Shown here: one piece after another, positions 1 through 5,842 of the stretch
Position numbering within the stretch: position 1 is the first letter of the stretch
Layout: every line of letters starts with the position of its first letter
NCBI GenBank assembly: GCA_946477805.1
Contig: CAMKZP010000127.1
Coordinates: 1 to 8,602, forward strand
Direction of reading: 5' to 3'
Source: an uncultured Enterobacter sp.
GTDB lineage: Bacteria; Pseudomonadota; Gammaproteobacteria; Enterobacterales; Enterobacteriaceae
Length of the DNA: 8,602 bases
Program-made: the position numbers and the translations under genes
Notes under the pieces: model-generated
The model's input: the letters and a program-made list of their open reading frames with translations, nothing else
Told to the model about the DNA's origin: nothing
Database searches by the model: none

Positions 1-162
1 AGACAGGAAGCCGAAGACGGCGTCACGTTCAACCCCAAAACCAAACTGACCGGACAGACATTCACGAAGCGTATAGAGCGGGCTGGTGCCGATATCACCG
101 TAGACAACCCCGATCGCCGCAAGCGTTATTGCGGGTAATGATTGCTTTTTATCAGTGCTCAT
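1..162 (-). CDS. kup: Low-affinity potassium transporter Kup, N-terminal fragment
   Basis: This is the 5' end of a potassium uptake permease gene, read on the minus strand from the ATG at 162-160. The 54 visible residues begin MSTDKKQSLPAITLAAIG and continue through VVYGDIGTSPLY, the signature at the start of the first membrane helix of the KUP/HAK family. The sequence is nearly identical to E. coli Kup (TrkD) as I recall it. Kup is a roughly 620-residue inner-membrane proton-coupled K+ symporter, so over 90% of the gene lies outside the window. The reading frame is open to the very first base. It is divergent from ravA, with a 222-bp gap before the RavA start codon. The ribosome-binding site is weak (an A-rich stretch around 170-180), as far as can be judged. 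Confidence 0.95.
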   Translation of the reverse strand, partial: MSTDKKQSLPAITLAAIGVVYGDIGTSPLYTLRECLSGQFGFGVERDAVFGFLS

Positions 163-384
163 AGACTAGTCTTTTCGTTTAAATAACAAATGTGTGCTTA
201 GTCCCTTGGCCCACAAAAAGCGCACAGTATGCACGATTCAATGCAAAATCGTACTCCTAAATGCAGCCGAGTTAATGTAGCGCAAAGAAAATAGCGCCGC
301 ACTTCAGTCTATTACCAGCCCTGACTGAAACGTCTATACTCGCTTCAATTGGCCGCCACGACGGCGAAAGGATGCAAAACTATT
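163..384. promoter_or_regulatory. Divergent kup/ravA intergenic region
   Basis: This 222-bp gap carries the upstream regions of both kup (minus) and ravA (plus). The only good promoter match I find is the ravA candidate at 312-340. A 6-bp inverted repeat, ACGATT (233-238) and AATCGT (247-252) with an 8-base spacer, lies on the kup side; its role is unknown. I could not find a convincing pair of -35/-10 boxes for kup. Confidence 0.6.
312..340 (+). promoter_or_regulatory. Candidate ravA promoter, possibly sigma-S selective
   Basis: TTACCA (312-317, 4 of 6 matches to the -35 consensus) lies 17 bases from TATACT (335-340, 5 of 6 matches to the -10). The -10 is preceded by TC, giving TCTATACT, which resembles the extended -10 favoured by sigma-S. 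The ravA-viaA operon of E. coli is known to be induced in stationary phase through sigma-S, so the fit is biologically sensible. The transcript would carry a leader of about 35-40 nt. No start site is shown by the sequence itself. Confidence 0.5.
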
Positions 385-1881
385 ATGGCTCACTCACATT
401 TATTAGCAGAAAGAATTTCCCGCCTCAGCAGCGCGCTGGAGAAAGGCCTTTACGAGCGTAGCCACGCCATTCGCCTCTGTTTGCTGGCAGCGTTAAGCGG
501 TGAAAGCGTGTTCCTGCTGGGCCCGCCGGGCATCGCTAAAAGCCTGATTGCCCGCAAGCTGAAGTTTGCCTTTCAGAACGCGCGCGCCTTCGAGTACCTG
601 ATGACCCGCTTCTCTACCCCTGAGGAAGTCTTCGGCCCGCTCTCCATTCAGGCGCTCAAGGATGAGGGGCGCTATGAGCGTTTGACCGCGGGATATCTTC
701 CCGAAGCTGAAATTGTCTTTCTTGATGAGATCTGGAAAGCCGGCCCGGCTATTCTGAACACCCTGCTGACGGCGATTAACGAACGTCGGTTCCGCAACGG
801 CGCCAGCGAGGAGAAAATCCCGATGCGCCTGCTGGTGGCCGCCTCAAACGAACTTCCGGAAGCCGACAGCAGCCTCGAAGCGCTGTATGACCGCATGCTG
901 ATCCGCCTGTGGCTGGATAAAGTCCAGGACAAGTCTAACTTCCGCTCCATGCTGGTGAGCCAGCAGGACGAAAATGAAAACCCGGTATCGCCTTCTCTTC
1001 AGGTGACGGACGAGGAGTATCACCAGTGGCAGCATGACATCGGCAAAATTACGCTGCCGGATGCCGTTTTTGAACTGATCTTCATGCTGCGCCAGCAGCT
1101 GGATTTACTGCCCTCTGCGCCGTATGTGTCCGATCGTCGCTGGAAAAAGGCGATCCGCCTGCTGCAGGCGAGCGCGCTGTTCAGCGGGCGTGATGCCGTC
1201 GCCCCAATCGATCTGATCCTGCTGAAAGACTGCCTGTGGCACGATGCGGAAGGCATGAACCTGATGCAGCAACAGCTTGAAGTATTGATGACCGTGCACG
1301 CCTGGGGCCAGCAGTCGATGCTCAACCAGCTGGGGGCGATTGCCCAGCGACGCATCCAGCTCCAGCAGCAGCAAAGTGATAAAACGGCGCTGAAAGTGAG
1401 CCGCCTCGGCGGGATGTTTGCGCGTAAGCCGCACTATGAACTCCCTGCAGACCTGACCGGCACGACCCTAACGCTGCTGCTCCAGCAGCCGCTCAAGCTT
1501 CACGACATGCAGGTGGTCCACATTACGCTTGAGCGCGAAGCGCTGGCGCAGTGGCTGGACAAGGGCGGCGAGATCCGCGGCAAGCTCAACGGTATCGGTT
1601 TTGCACAACTGCTCGCTATGGAAGTGGATAGCAGCCAGCATCTGGTTATCAGGGATGTCAGCCTGCAGGGCTCGCGTCTTGCGCTGCCGGGAACCGCCTC
1701 CGACGGCGTTCCGGAAGAGATTAAGCAACAGCTTGAAGCGCTGGATACCGAATGGCACCAGCAGCACACGCGCTTTAGCGATCAGCAAAAATGCCTCTTT
1801 ATTCATAGCGACTGGCTGGGTCGTATCGAAGCCAGCCTGCAGGACGTGAGCGCGCAGATCAAACAGGCGCGTCAATGCTAA
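385..1881 (+). CDS. ravA: MoxR-family AAA+ ATPase RavA
   Basis: RavA is a hexameric cytoplasmic MoxR-type AAA+ ATPase. It works with ViaA and binds the inducible lysine decarboxylase LdcI. From the ATG at 385 the protein has 498 residues, the E. coli length. Visible motifs are Walker A GPPGIAKS (46-53, K52), Walker B IVFLDE (110-115), sensor-1 N155, a probable arginine finger R170 in YDRMLIR, and sensor-2 R251 in SDRRWKK. The part after about residue 330 corresponds to the LARA domain that contacts LdcI, followed by a helical C-terminus. The frame is open upstream to a TTG at 349, but the 385 start matches the family N-terminus (MAHxHLLAERISRL) and follows an AAAGGA at 367-372, spaced 12 bases away. 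The stop overlaps the start of viaA by 7 bp, indicating an operon and translational coupling. Confidence 0.97.
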   Translation: MAHSHLLAERISRLSSALEKGLYERSHAIRLCLLAALSGESVFLLGPPGIAKSLIARKLKFAFQNARAFEYLMTRFSTPEEVFGPLSIQALKDEGRYERLTAGYLPEAEIVFLDEIWKAGPAILNTLLTAINERRFRNGASEEKIPMRLLVAASNELPEADSSLEALYDRMLIRLWLDKVQDKSNFRSMLVSQQDENENPVSPSLQVTDEEYHQWQHDIGKITLPDAVFELIFMLRQQLDLLPSAPYVSDRRWKKAIRLLQASALFSGRDAVAPIDLILLKDCLWHDAEGMNLMQQQLEVLMTVHAWGQQSMLNQLGAIAQRRIQLQQQQSDKTALKVSRLGGMFARKPHYELPADLTGTTLTLLLQQPLKLHDMQVVHITLEREALAQWLDKGGEIRGKLNGIGFAQLLAMEVDSSQHLVIRDVSLQGSRLALPGTASDGVPEEIKQQLEALDTEWHQQHTRFSDQQKCLFIHSDWLGRIEASLQDVSAQIKQARQC

Positions 1882-3326
1882 CGCTGGACACGCTCAACGT
1901 CATGCTGGCGGTCAGCGAGGAAGGGCTAATCGAGGAGGTCGTTATTACCCTCCTGGCATCCCCCCAGCTGGCGGCCTTTTTTGAGAAATTCCCAAAGCTT
2001 AAAAAGGCGATGACCGACGATCTCCCACGCTGGCGCGATAACCTGCGGCAGCGCTTTAAGGAGACGGAAGTCCCGCCGGAGCTGACGGAAGAGGTCGCCG
2101 GCTATCAGCAGTGCCAGCGGCTGTCAACGACGCAGTTTATCGTGCAGCTCCCGCAAACCCTGACGCTGCTCGATAAGGTTCACTCTCCGTTTGCGAGCCA
2201 AGCCCGCGCGCTGGTCACGGATAACGCCACCTTCACTCCGGCGCTGCATACGCTTTTTTTACAGCGCTGGCGGCTGAGCCTGGTCGTTCAGGCCACCACC
2301 CTCAACCAGCAGCTGCTGGATGAGGAGCGCGAGCAGCTGCTCAGTGAAGTTCAGGAACGGATGACGCTGAGCGGCCAGCTGGAGGAGGTGCTGGTAGAAA
2401 ACGAAAATGCCGCCGGACGCCTCTGGGACATGAGCGCCGGGCAACTGAGGCGCGGCGACTACCAGCTGATCGTAAAGTACGGCGACTTTCTGGCGCAGCA
2501 GCCGGAGCTGATGAAGCTTGCGGAACAGCTGGGCCGCTCGCGGGAGGCAAAATCCGTCCCAAAGAAAGATGCGCCGATGGAAACCTTCCGTACCCTGGTG
2601 CGCGAGCCGGCCACCGTGCCGGAGCAGGTGGATGGCCTCCAGCAGAGCGATGACATCTTACGCCTGTTGCCAACCGAGCTCAGCACGCTGGGGATGACCG
2701 AACTCGAGTATGAGTTTTACCGTCGGCTGGTGGAAAAGCAGCTCCTCACCTATCGGCTGCACGGCGAGGCCTGGCACGAGAAGTTAAGCCTGCGTCCGGT
2801 CATCCATCAGGACTTTGATGAACAGCCGCGCGGACCCTTTATTGTCTGTGTGGACACCTCCGGATCGATGGGCGGTTTTAACGAGCAGTGTGCAAAAGCG
2901 TTTTGCCTGGCCCTGATGCGCGTCGCGCTCGCCGACCGGCGCCGCTGCTTTATTATGCTCTTTTCCAGCGAAGTGGTGGGCTATGAGCTGACGAACCAGC
3001 AGGGTATCGAGCAGGCGATCCGCTTCTTAAGCCAGCGTTTTCGCGGCGGTACCGATCTGGCCAGCTGTTTTCGCAGCATCGTTGAACGTATGCAGGGTGG
3101 CGACTGGTACGACGCCGACGCGGTGGTGATTTCCGATTTTATTGCCCAGCGGCTGCCGGATGACGTGGTGAATAAAGTGAAGGAGTTACAGCGGGTGCAC
3201 CAGCACCGATTCCATGCCGTGGCGATGTCGGCACATGGAAAACCCGGCATCATGCGCATCTTCGATCATATCTGGCGCTTTGATACCGGGCTGCGTAGCC
3301 GCCTGCTCAGACGCTGGCGGCGCTAA
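1875..3326 (+). CDS. viaA: VWA-domain protein ViaA, RavA partner
   Basis: ViaA is the von Willebrand factor A partner of RavA. In E. coli the pair has been linked to respiratory complexes (Nuo, fumarate reductase) and to aminoglycoside sensitivity. The product is 483 residues, the same length as in E. coli. The N-terminal two-thirds is mostly helical and charged. The C-terminal VWA domain has an intact metal-ion-dependent adhesion site: DTSGS at 327-331, T393 in RGGTDLAS, and D421 in VVISDF. The ATG at 1875 lies inside the last codons of ravA and matches the family start MLTLDTLNVMLAVSEEGL. There is no separate promoter, so expression should follow ravA. The stop (3324-3326) is immediately followed by the reverse-strand stop of asnA. 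It looks complete and functional. Confidence 0.96.
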   Translation: MLTLDTLNVMLAVSEEGLIEEVVITLLASPQLAAFFEKFPKLKKAMTDDLPRWRDNLRQRFKETEVPPELTEEVAGYQQCQRLSTTQFIVQLPQTLTLLDKVHSPFASQARALVTDNATFTPALHTLFLQRWRLSLVVQATTLNQQLLDEEREQLLSEVQERMTLSGQLEEVLVENENAAGRLWDMSAGQLRRGDYQLIVKYGDFLAQQPELMKLAEQLGRSREAKSVPKKDAPMETFRTLVREPATVPEQVDGLQQSDDILRLLPTELSTLGMTELEYEFYRRLVEKQLLTYRLHGEAWHEKLSLRPVIHQDFDEQPRGPFIVCVDTSGSMGGFNEQCAKAFCLALMRVALADRRRCFIMLFSSEVVGYELTNQQGIEQAIRFLSQRFRGGTDLASCFRSIVERMQGGDWYDADAVVISDFIAQRLPDDVVNKVKELQRVHQHRFHAVAMSAHGKPGIMRIFDHIWRFDTGLRSRLLRRWRR

Positions 3327-4319
3327 TTACAGCAGAGAACCGACGCTCTCCCGCACCTGCTGCGGCCAGACGCCACACTGCACCTGGCCAATATGCGGAA
3401 GCTGCAGAAGAAGCATGGTCAGACGAGACTGGCCAATACCGCCGCCGATGGTCTGCGGCATTTCACCGCGCAGCAGCGCCTGGTGCCACTCCAGCTGGAG
3501 ACGATCTTCATCGCCGGTTAGCGCCAGCTGGCGCTTGAGCGCATCAGCATCCACGCGGATCCCCATAGAAGAGAGCTCGAACGCATCTTCCAGAATCGGG
3601 TTCCAGACCAGGATATCGCCGTTCAGACCGGCAAATTCACTTTCACTCGCGGTGCTCCAGTCATCATAATCCGGCGCACGAACGTCATGACGCTTACCGT
3701 CAGACAGCTTGCCGCCGATCCCCATCAGGAACACGGCGCCCAGCTCTTTGGCGATCGCCCGCTCGCGGCCTTTAGCATCCAGATCCGGGAAGCGGCGCAA
3801 CAGCTCCTGACTGTGGACAAAGTGGATCGCGTCCGGCAGGAACGGTGCCAGACCAAACTCTTTACTTACTGCCGCTTCGGTCGCTTTGATCCCGGCGTAA
3901 ATCGCCTCAACGGTGGATTTAAGCGTACCAACGTGGCGTTCACCGTCACCCATCACGCGCTCCCAGTCCCACTGGTCAACGTAGACAGAGTGAATGGCCG
4001 TCAGGCGGTCTTCATCCGGGCGAAGGGCTTTCATGTGCGTGTAGAGCCCTTCGCCCGCGCTGAAGTCGTGTTGTCCCAGGGTTTGACGCTTCCACTTCGC
4101 CAACGAATGAACCACTTCGAACCGGGCATCTGGCAGTGTTTTCACTTTCACCTGCACCGCTTTTTCGCATCCAGATAAGTTATCCTGGGTCCCGTCGCCC
4201 ACGCGGCTGAGGATGGGCGCCTGAACTTCAATCAGCCCAAGCTTGTCTTCCAGCTGGCGGGAAAAATGGGATTTTACGAAACTGATCTGGCGTTGTTTTG
4301 CGATATAAGCGGTTTTCAT
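3327..4319 (-). CDS. asnA: Ammonia-dependent aspartate-ammonia ligase (asparagine synthetase A)
   Basis: AsnA makes asparagine from aspartate, ammonia and ATP (giving AMP and PPi) in the cytosol. It is a class-II aminoacyl-tRNA-synthetase-like enzyme, unlike the glutamine-dependent AsnB. The 330-residue product has the exact E. coli length and starts MKTAYIAKQRQISFVKSHFS. Residues known or expected at the active site are present: D46 in GDGTQD, R100 in KALRPDED, Q116 in YVDQWDWE, and the class-II motif-3-like GGGIGQSRLTML near the C-terminus. The start at 4319 has a strong AGGAGT ribosome-binding site (complement of 4326-4331). It is transcribed divergently from asnC, whose product activates asnA when asparagine is low in E. 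coli. It converges with viaA with zero intergenic bases, leaving no room for a separate terminator. Confidence 0.97.
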   Translation of the reverse strand: MKTAYIAKQRQISFVKSHFSRQLEDKLGLIEVQAPILSRVGDGTQDNLSGCEKAVQVKVKTLPDARFEVVHSLAKWKRQTLGQHDFSAGEGLYTHMKALRPDEDRLTAIHSVYVDQWDWERVMGDGERHVGTLKSTVEAIYAGIKATEAAVSKEFGLAPFLPDAIHFVHSQELLRRFPDLDAKGRERAIAKELGAVFLMGIGGKLSDGKRHDVRAPDYDDWSTASESEFAGLNGDILVWNPILEDAFELSSMGIRVDADALKRQLALTGDEDRLQLEWHQALLRGEMPQTIGGGIGQSRLTMLLLQLPHIGQVQCGVWPQQVRESVGSLL

Positions 4320-4469
4320 TTTTATACTCCTGCGTCCTGTTGATAGTGATTAAGCAACAGAAATGGCACTCAATTCAATAATCAAACAACAAAAAGCCAC
4401 CTTCACTTTTGATTCGTCAAAATTAAGCGCTAGAATAGAAAGATTCACTAATCTTCATAAGAAAAAGCT
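4320..4469. promoter_or_regulatory. Divergent asnA/asnC control region
   Basis: This 150-bp AT-rich region separates the two starts. On the plus strand TTGATT (4409-4414, 4 of 6) and TAGAAT (4431-4436, 5 of 6), with a 16-base spacer, form a good candidate asnC promoter. Overlapping its -35 is a perfect inverted repeat, TTTTGA (4407-4412) and TCAAAA (4417-4422) with a 4-base centre, a plausible AsnC operator. On the minus strand a weaker asnA candidate is TTGAAT (complement of 4374-4379) with CTTAAT about 18 bases on. In E. coli AsnC represses its own gene and activates asnA; the assignment of these exact bases is inference. Confidence 0.55.
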
Positions 4470-4928
4470 ATGGAAAATTATCAGATCGACAATCTGGACC
4501 GCGGCATCCTCGAGGCCTTAATGGCCAATGCGCGCACCGCCTACGCCGAACTGGCGAAACAGTTTGGCGTAAGCCCTGGGACAATCCACGTTCGCGTAGA
4601 GAAGATGAAGCAGGCCGGGATCATCACCGGGGCGCATATTGACGTCAGCCCTAAACAGCTTGGCTATGACGTCTGCTGCTTCATTGGCATTATTCTTAAA
4701 AGCGCGAAAGACTATCCTTCCGCGCTGGGGAAACTGAACGCGCTGGATGAGGTTACCGAGGCCTATTACACCACCGGACACTACAGCATCTTTATTAAGG
4801 TCATGTGCCGTTCTATCGATGCGCTCCAGCAGGTACTTATCAACAAGATCCAAACAATCGATGAAATTCAGTCCACTGAGACGCTGATCTCCCTGCAAAA
4901 CCCGATCATGCGGACCATCCGCCCGTGA
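4470..4928 (+). CDS. asnC: Asparagine-responsive transcriptional regulator AsnC
   Basis: This is a founding-type Lrp/AsnC-family regulator, 152 residues, the E. coli length. The N-terminal winged helix-turn-helix spans roughly residues 5-60, with the TAYAELAKQFGVSPGTIHVR segment as the HTH core. The C-terminal RAM (alpha-beta sandwich) domain from about residue 65 binds asparagine and mediates oligomerisation, including the segment TEAYYTTGHYSIFIKV. It should autorepress and activate the divergent asnA in an asparagine-dependent manner. The ATG at 4470 follows a poor, A-rich ribosome-binding site (around 4461-4466), consistent with low expression. Transcription from asnC runs towards mioC and oriC, with 90 bp between asnC and mioC. 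The 3' end forms a nested inverted repeat spanning the stop codon. Confidence 0.97.
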   Translation: MENYQIDNLDRGILEALMANARTAYAELAKQFGVSPGTIHVRVEKMKQAGIITGAHIDVSPKQLGYDVCCFIGIILKSAKDYPSALGKLNALDEVTEAYYTTGHYSIFIKVMCRSIDALQQVLINKIQTIDEIQSTETLISLQNPIMRTIRP

Positions 4929-4933
4929 TCGGG
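4901..4933. repeat. Nested inverted repeat spanning the asnC stop codon
   Basis: CCCGATCA (4901-4908) pairs perfectly with TGATCGGG (4926-4933). Inside lies a second stem, GCGGA (4910-4914) with TCCGC (4918-4922) and a 3-base loop. The TGA stop of asnC (4926-4928) is part of the outer stem. On the plus strand no U-run follows, so a simple intrinsic terminator is unlikely in that direction. On the minus strand the stem is followed by GGGTTTTGC. It might attenuate read-through from asnC towards mioC and oriC, or protect the 3' end of the mRNA; this is inference. Confidence 0.5.
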
Positions 4934-4949
4934 CAAAACCATTCCCACA

Positions 4950-4989
4950 TTTTCCACAGGTAGATCCCAGCTCGTTCACAGCGTACAAT
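4950..4989 (+). promoter_or_regulatory. mioC promoter with upstream DnaA box
   Basis: TTTTCCACA (4950-4958) is a DnaA 9-mer with one mismatch to TTATNCACA. It lies directly upstream of a -10 hexamer TACAAT (4984-4989, 5 of 6). The -35 at the 17-base position is TAGATC (4961-4966), a poor match that contains a GATC Dam site. The -10 is followed by a GC-rich stretch (GGCCGCC), typical of stringently controlled promoters. This layout matches the DnaA-repressed, ppGpp-sensitive mioC promoter of E. coli, whose transcript runs through oriC. Confidence 0.75.
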
Positions 4990-5018
4990 GGCCGCCTCTT
5001 CATCTGAGCGAGCGATCA

Positions 5019-5468
5019 ATGGCGGACATTACCCTTATCAGCGGCAGCACCCTTGGCGGTGCGGAATACGTAGCGGAACATCTGGCTGAGAAGCTGGAAG
5101 AGGCGGGCTTTTCTACAGAAACCCTGCACGGACCGTTGCTGGAAGATCTCTCCACTGACGGGGTCTGGCTGCTGATCACCTCCACGCACGGAGCGGGCGA
5201 TCTTCCTGATAACCTGCAGCCTTTATATGACGAACTGCAGGAACAGCAGCCTGACCTGTCAAACGTTCGTTTTGGCGCAGTGGGCATCGGTAGCCGTGAA
5301 TATGACACCTTTTGTGGCGCCATTGAGAAAATGGAAGCCGCTGTCACCTCCTGCGGGGCGAAACAATTGGGTGAAACGCTCAGGATCAACATCCTCGATC
5401 ATGACATTCCGGAAGATCCAGCCGAGATCTGGCTAGCAGAATGGAAAAATTTACTTAAAAACGCCTAA
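5019..5468 (+). CDS. mioC: Flavodoxin-like FMN-binding protein MioC
   Basis: MioC is a small cytoplasmic FMN flavoprotein reported in E. coli to support biotin synthase activity in vitro. The product is 149 residues; the E. coli protein is 147, so the C-terminus is two residues longer (ending LLKNA). The single flavodoxin-like domain shows the phosphate-binding loop SGSTLGGAEYVAEHL (about residues 8-22). It also has the two flavin-contact loops STHGAGDLPDN (about 53-63) and GIGSREYDTFCGA (about 90-102). The ATG at 5019 matches the family start MADITLISGS; the GAGCGAGCG stretch at 5006-5014 is a mediocre ribosome-binding site. It lies beside oriC, and its transcription enters the origin; the DnaA box at its promoter ties it to initiation control. 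Confidence 0.96.
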   Translation: MADITLISGSTLGGAEYVAEHLAEKLEEAGFSTETLHGPLLEDLSTDGVWLLITSTHGAGDLPDNLQPLYDELQEQQPDLSNVRFGAVGIGSREYDTFCGAIEKMEAAVTSCGAKQLGETLRINILDHDIPEDPAEIWLAEWKNLLKNA

Positions 5469-5484
5469 AGATCGCGCAAACAGA

Positions 5485-5493
5485 TGTGGATAA
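5485..5493 (-). other. DnaA box R4
   Basis: TTATCCACA on the minus strand is a perfect high-affinity 9-mer at the mioC edge of oriC, 30 bases from R3 and only 16 bases after the mioC stop codon. It anchors the right DnaA subcomplex. Confidence 0.95.
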
Positions 5494-5523
5494 CTCTGGT
5501 TAAAAGCTCGTATTAACCCGTAG

Positions 5524-5532
5524 TTATCCAGA
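5524..5532 (+). other. DnaA box R3 (degenerate)
   Basis: TTATCCAGA on the plus strand is at the R3 position and keeps the first six bases of a strong box. It is embedded in a near-palindrome, GTTATC (5523-5528) and GATAAC (5531-5536). R3 is also a weak site in E. coli. Confidence 0.7.
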
Positions 5533-5558
5533 TAACAACTTTTCAGCCGCGGTGGGCC

Positions 5559-5567
5559 TGTGTATAA
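5559..5567 (-). other. DnaA box R2
   Basis: TTATACACA on the minus strand matches the DnaA consensus exactly and equals the E. coli R2 box. It is flanked by GC-rich spacer (5541-5558) unlike the AT-rich E. coli equivalent. Confidence 0.92.
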
Positions 5568-5587
5568 AGTGCCCTTTTGATCCCAGC

Positions 5588-5596
5588 TTATACTGC
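5588..5596 (+). other. DnaA box R5/M (weak)
   Basis: TTATACTGC lies at the position and orientation of the low-affinity R5/M box, 68 bases from R1 and 20 from R2. It departs from the strong consensus in its last bases, as the E. coli R5/M box also does. Confidence 0.7.
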
Positions 5597-5633
5597 TCAG
5601 GATCACCGATCACTCACAGCAAACGATCCTTTC

Positions 5634-5646
5634 TAACCGCATGATC
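5634..5646 (-). other. IHF-binding site in oriC
   Basis: On the minus strand GATCATGCGGTTA fits the IHF consensus WATCARNNNNTTR at all but two positions. It sits at the same offset from R1 as the IHF site of E. coli oriC (19 bases into the 68-base R1 to R5/M spacer). IHF would bend this DNA to help DnaA reach the unwinding element. The assignment rests on position plus a partial consensus match. Confidence 0.65.
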
Positions 5647-5664
5647 TTATTTGTGAGATCGGGC

Positions 5665-5673
5665 TTATCCACA
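5665..5673 (+). other. DnaA box R1
   Basis: TTATCCACA on the plus strand is a perfect high-affinity DnaA 9-mer next to the unwinding element, 13 bases from the right 13-mer. By position and orientation it is R1. Confidence 0.95.
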
Positions 5674-5686
5674 GAAGACCGCGATC

Positions 5687-5730
5687 CTAATAAGAGATCA
5701 CAATAGAACAGATCTTTAAATAAAAAGATC
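5687..5730 (-). other. DNA unwinding element: three AT-rich 13-mers
   Basis: Read on the minus strand, the left 13-mer is GATCTTTTTATTT (5730-5718), the middle is GATCTGTTCTATT (5714-5702) and the right is GATCTCTTATTAG (5699-5687). The middle and right repeats equal the E. coli ones as I recall them; the left differs by one base (T for A at position 6). Each starts with GATC. An additional AT cluster follows at 5731-5742. This is where DnaA-ATP melts the duplex and DnaB helicase is loaded. Confidence 0.95.
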
Positions 5731-5759
5731 TTCTTTTTAATAGCCCAGGATCCCAATGC

Positions 5760-5842
5760 TTTCTCGAAAGACTAAAGTTGAGTAGAATCCACGGCCCGGG
5801 CTTCAATCCATTTTCATACCGCTTTACGCGAGGCAGACCACC
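5760..5842 (+). promoter_or_regulatory. mnmG promoter and leader
   Basis: A good -10, TAGAAT (5783-5788), is followed by a GC-rich discriminator (CCACGGCCCGGG), a hallmark of stringently controlled promoters. The -35 position (5760-5765, TTTCTC) is a poor match. The GAGG at 5830-5833 is the ribosome-binding site for the ATG at 5843. Transcription from here runs away from oriC; in E. coli this gidA promoter affects origin unwinding through negative supercoiling behind the polymerase. Confidence 0.6.

Larger units (their letters stand above)
5469..5759. other. oriC: Chromosomal replication origin oriC
   Basis: The whole origin lies between mioC and mnmG and is inverted relative to the usual E. 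coli drawing: the unwinding element is at the mnmG side. Running leftwards from there are the three 13-mers (5718-5730, 5702-5714, 5687-5699), then R1 (5665-5673), an IHF-like site (5634-5646), R5/M (5588-5596), R2 (5559-5567), R3 (5524-5532) and R4 (5485-5493). Spacers between elements are 13, 68, 20, 26 and 30 bases (R 13-mer to R1, R1 to R5/M, R5/M to R2, R2 to R3, R3 to R4). These equal the distances in E. coli oriC as I recall it, so helical phasing is kept while spacer sequence diverged. There are 12 GATC sites between 5470 and 5752, far above chance, providing SeqA/Dam control. The region has no gene of its own. Confidence 0.98.

Noticed and set aside
1..6. AGACAG at the left edge equals the last six bases of the Nextera mosaic end.
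   Set aside because: On the minus strand these bases read CTGTCT, encoding the Leu-Ser expected in Kup at residues 53-54, so they are better explained as genomic.
349..384. A 12-codon upstream extension of ravA starting at TTG 349.
   Set aside because: The ATG at 385 has a ribosome-binding site and gives the exact E. coli RavA start and length; the extension would begin only a few bases after the likely transcription start.
3687..4178. A 163-codon plus-strand open frame opposite asnA.
   Set aside because: It mirrors the conserved asnA coding strand and shows no independent coding signal.
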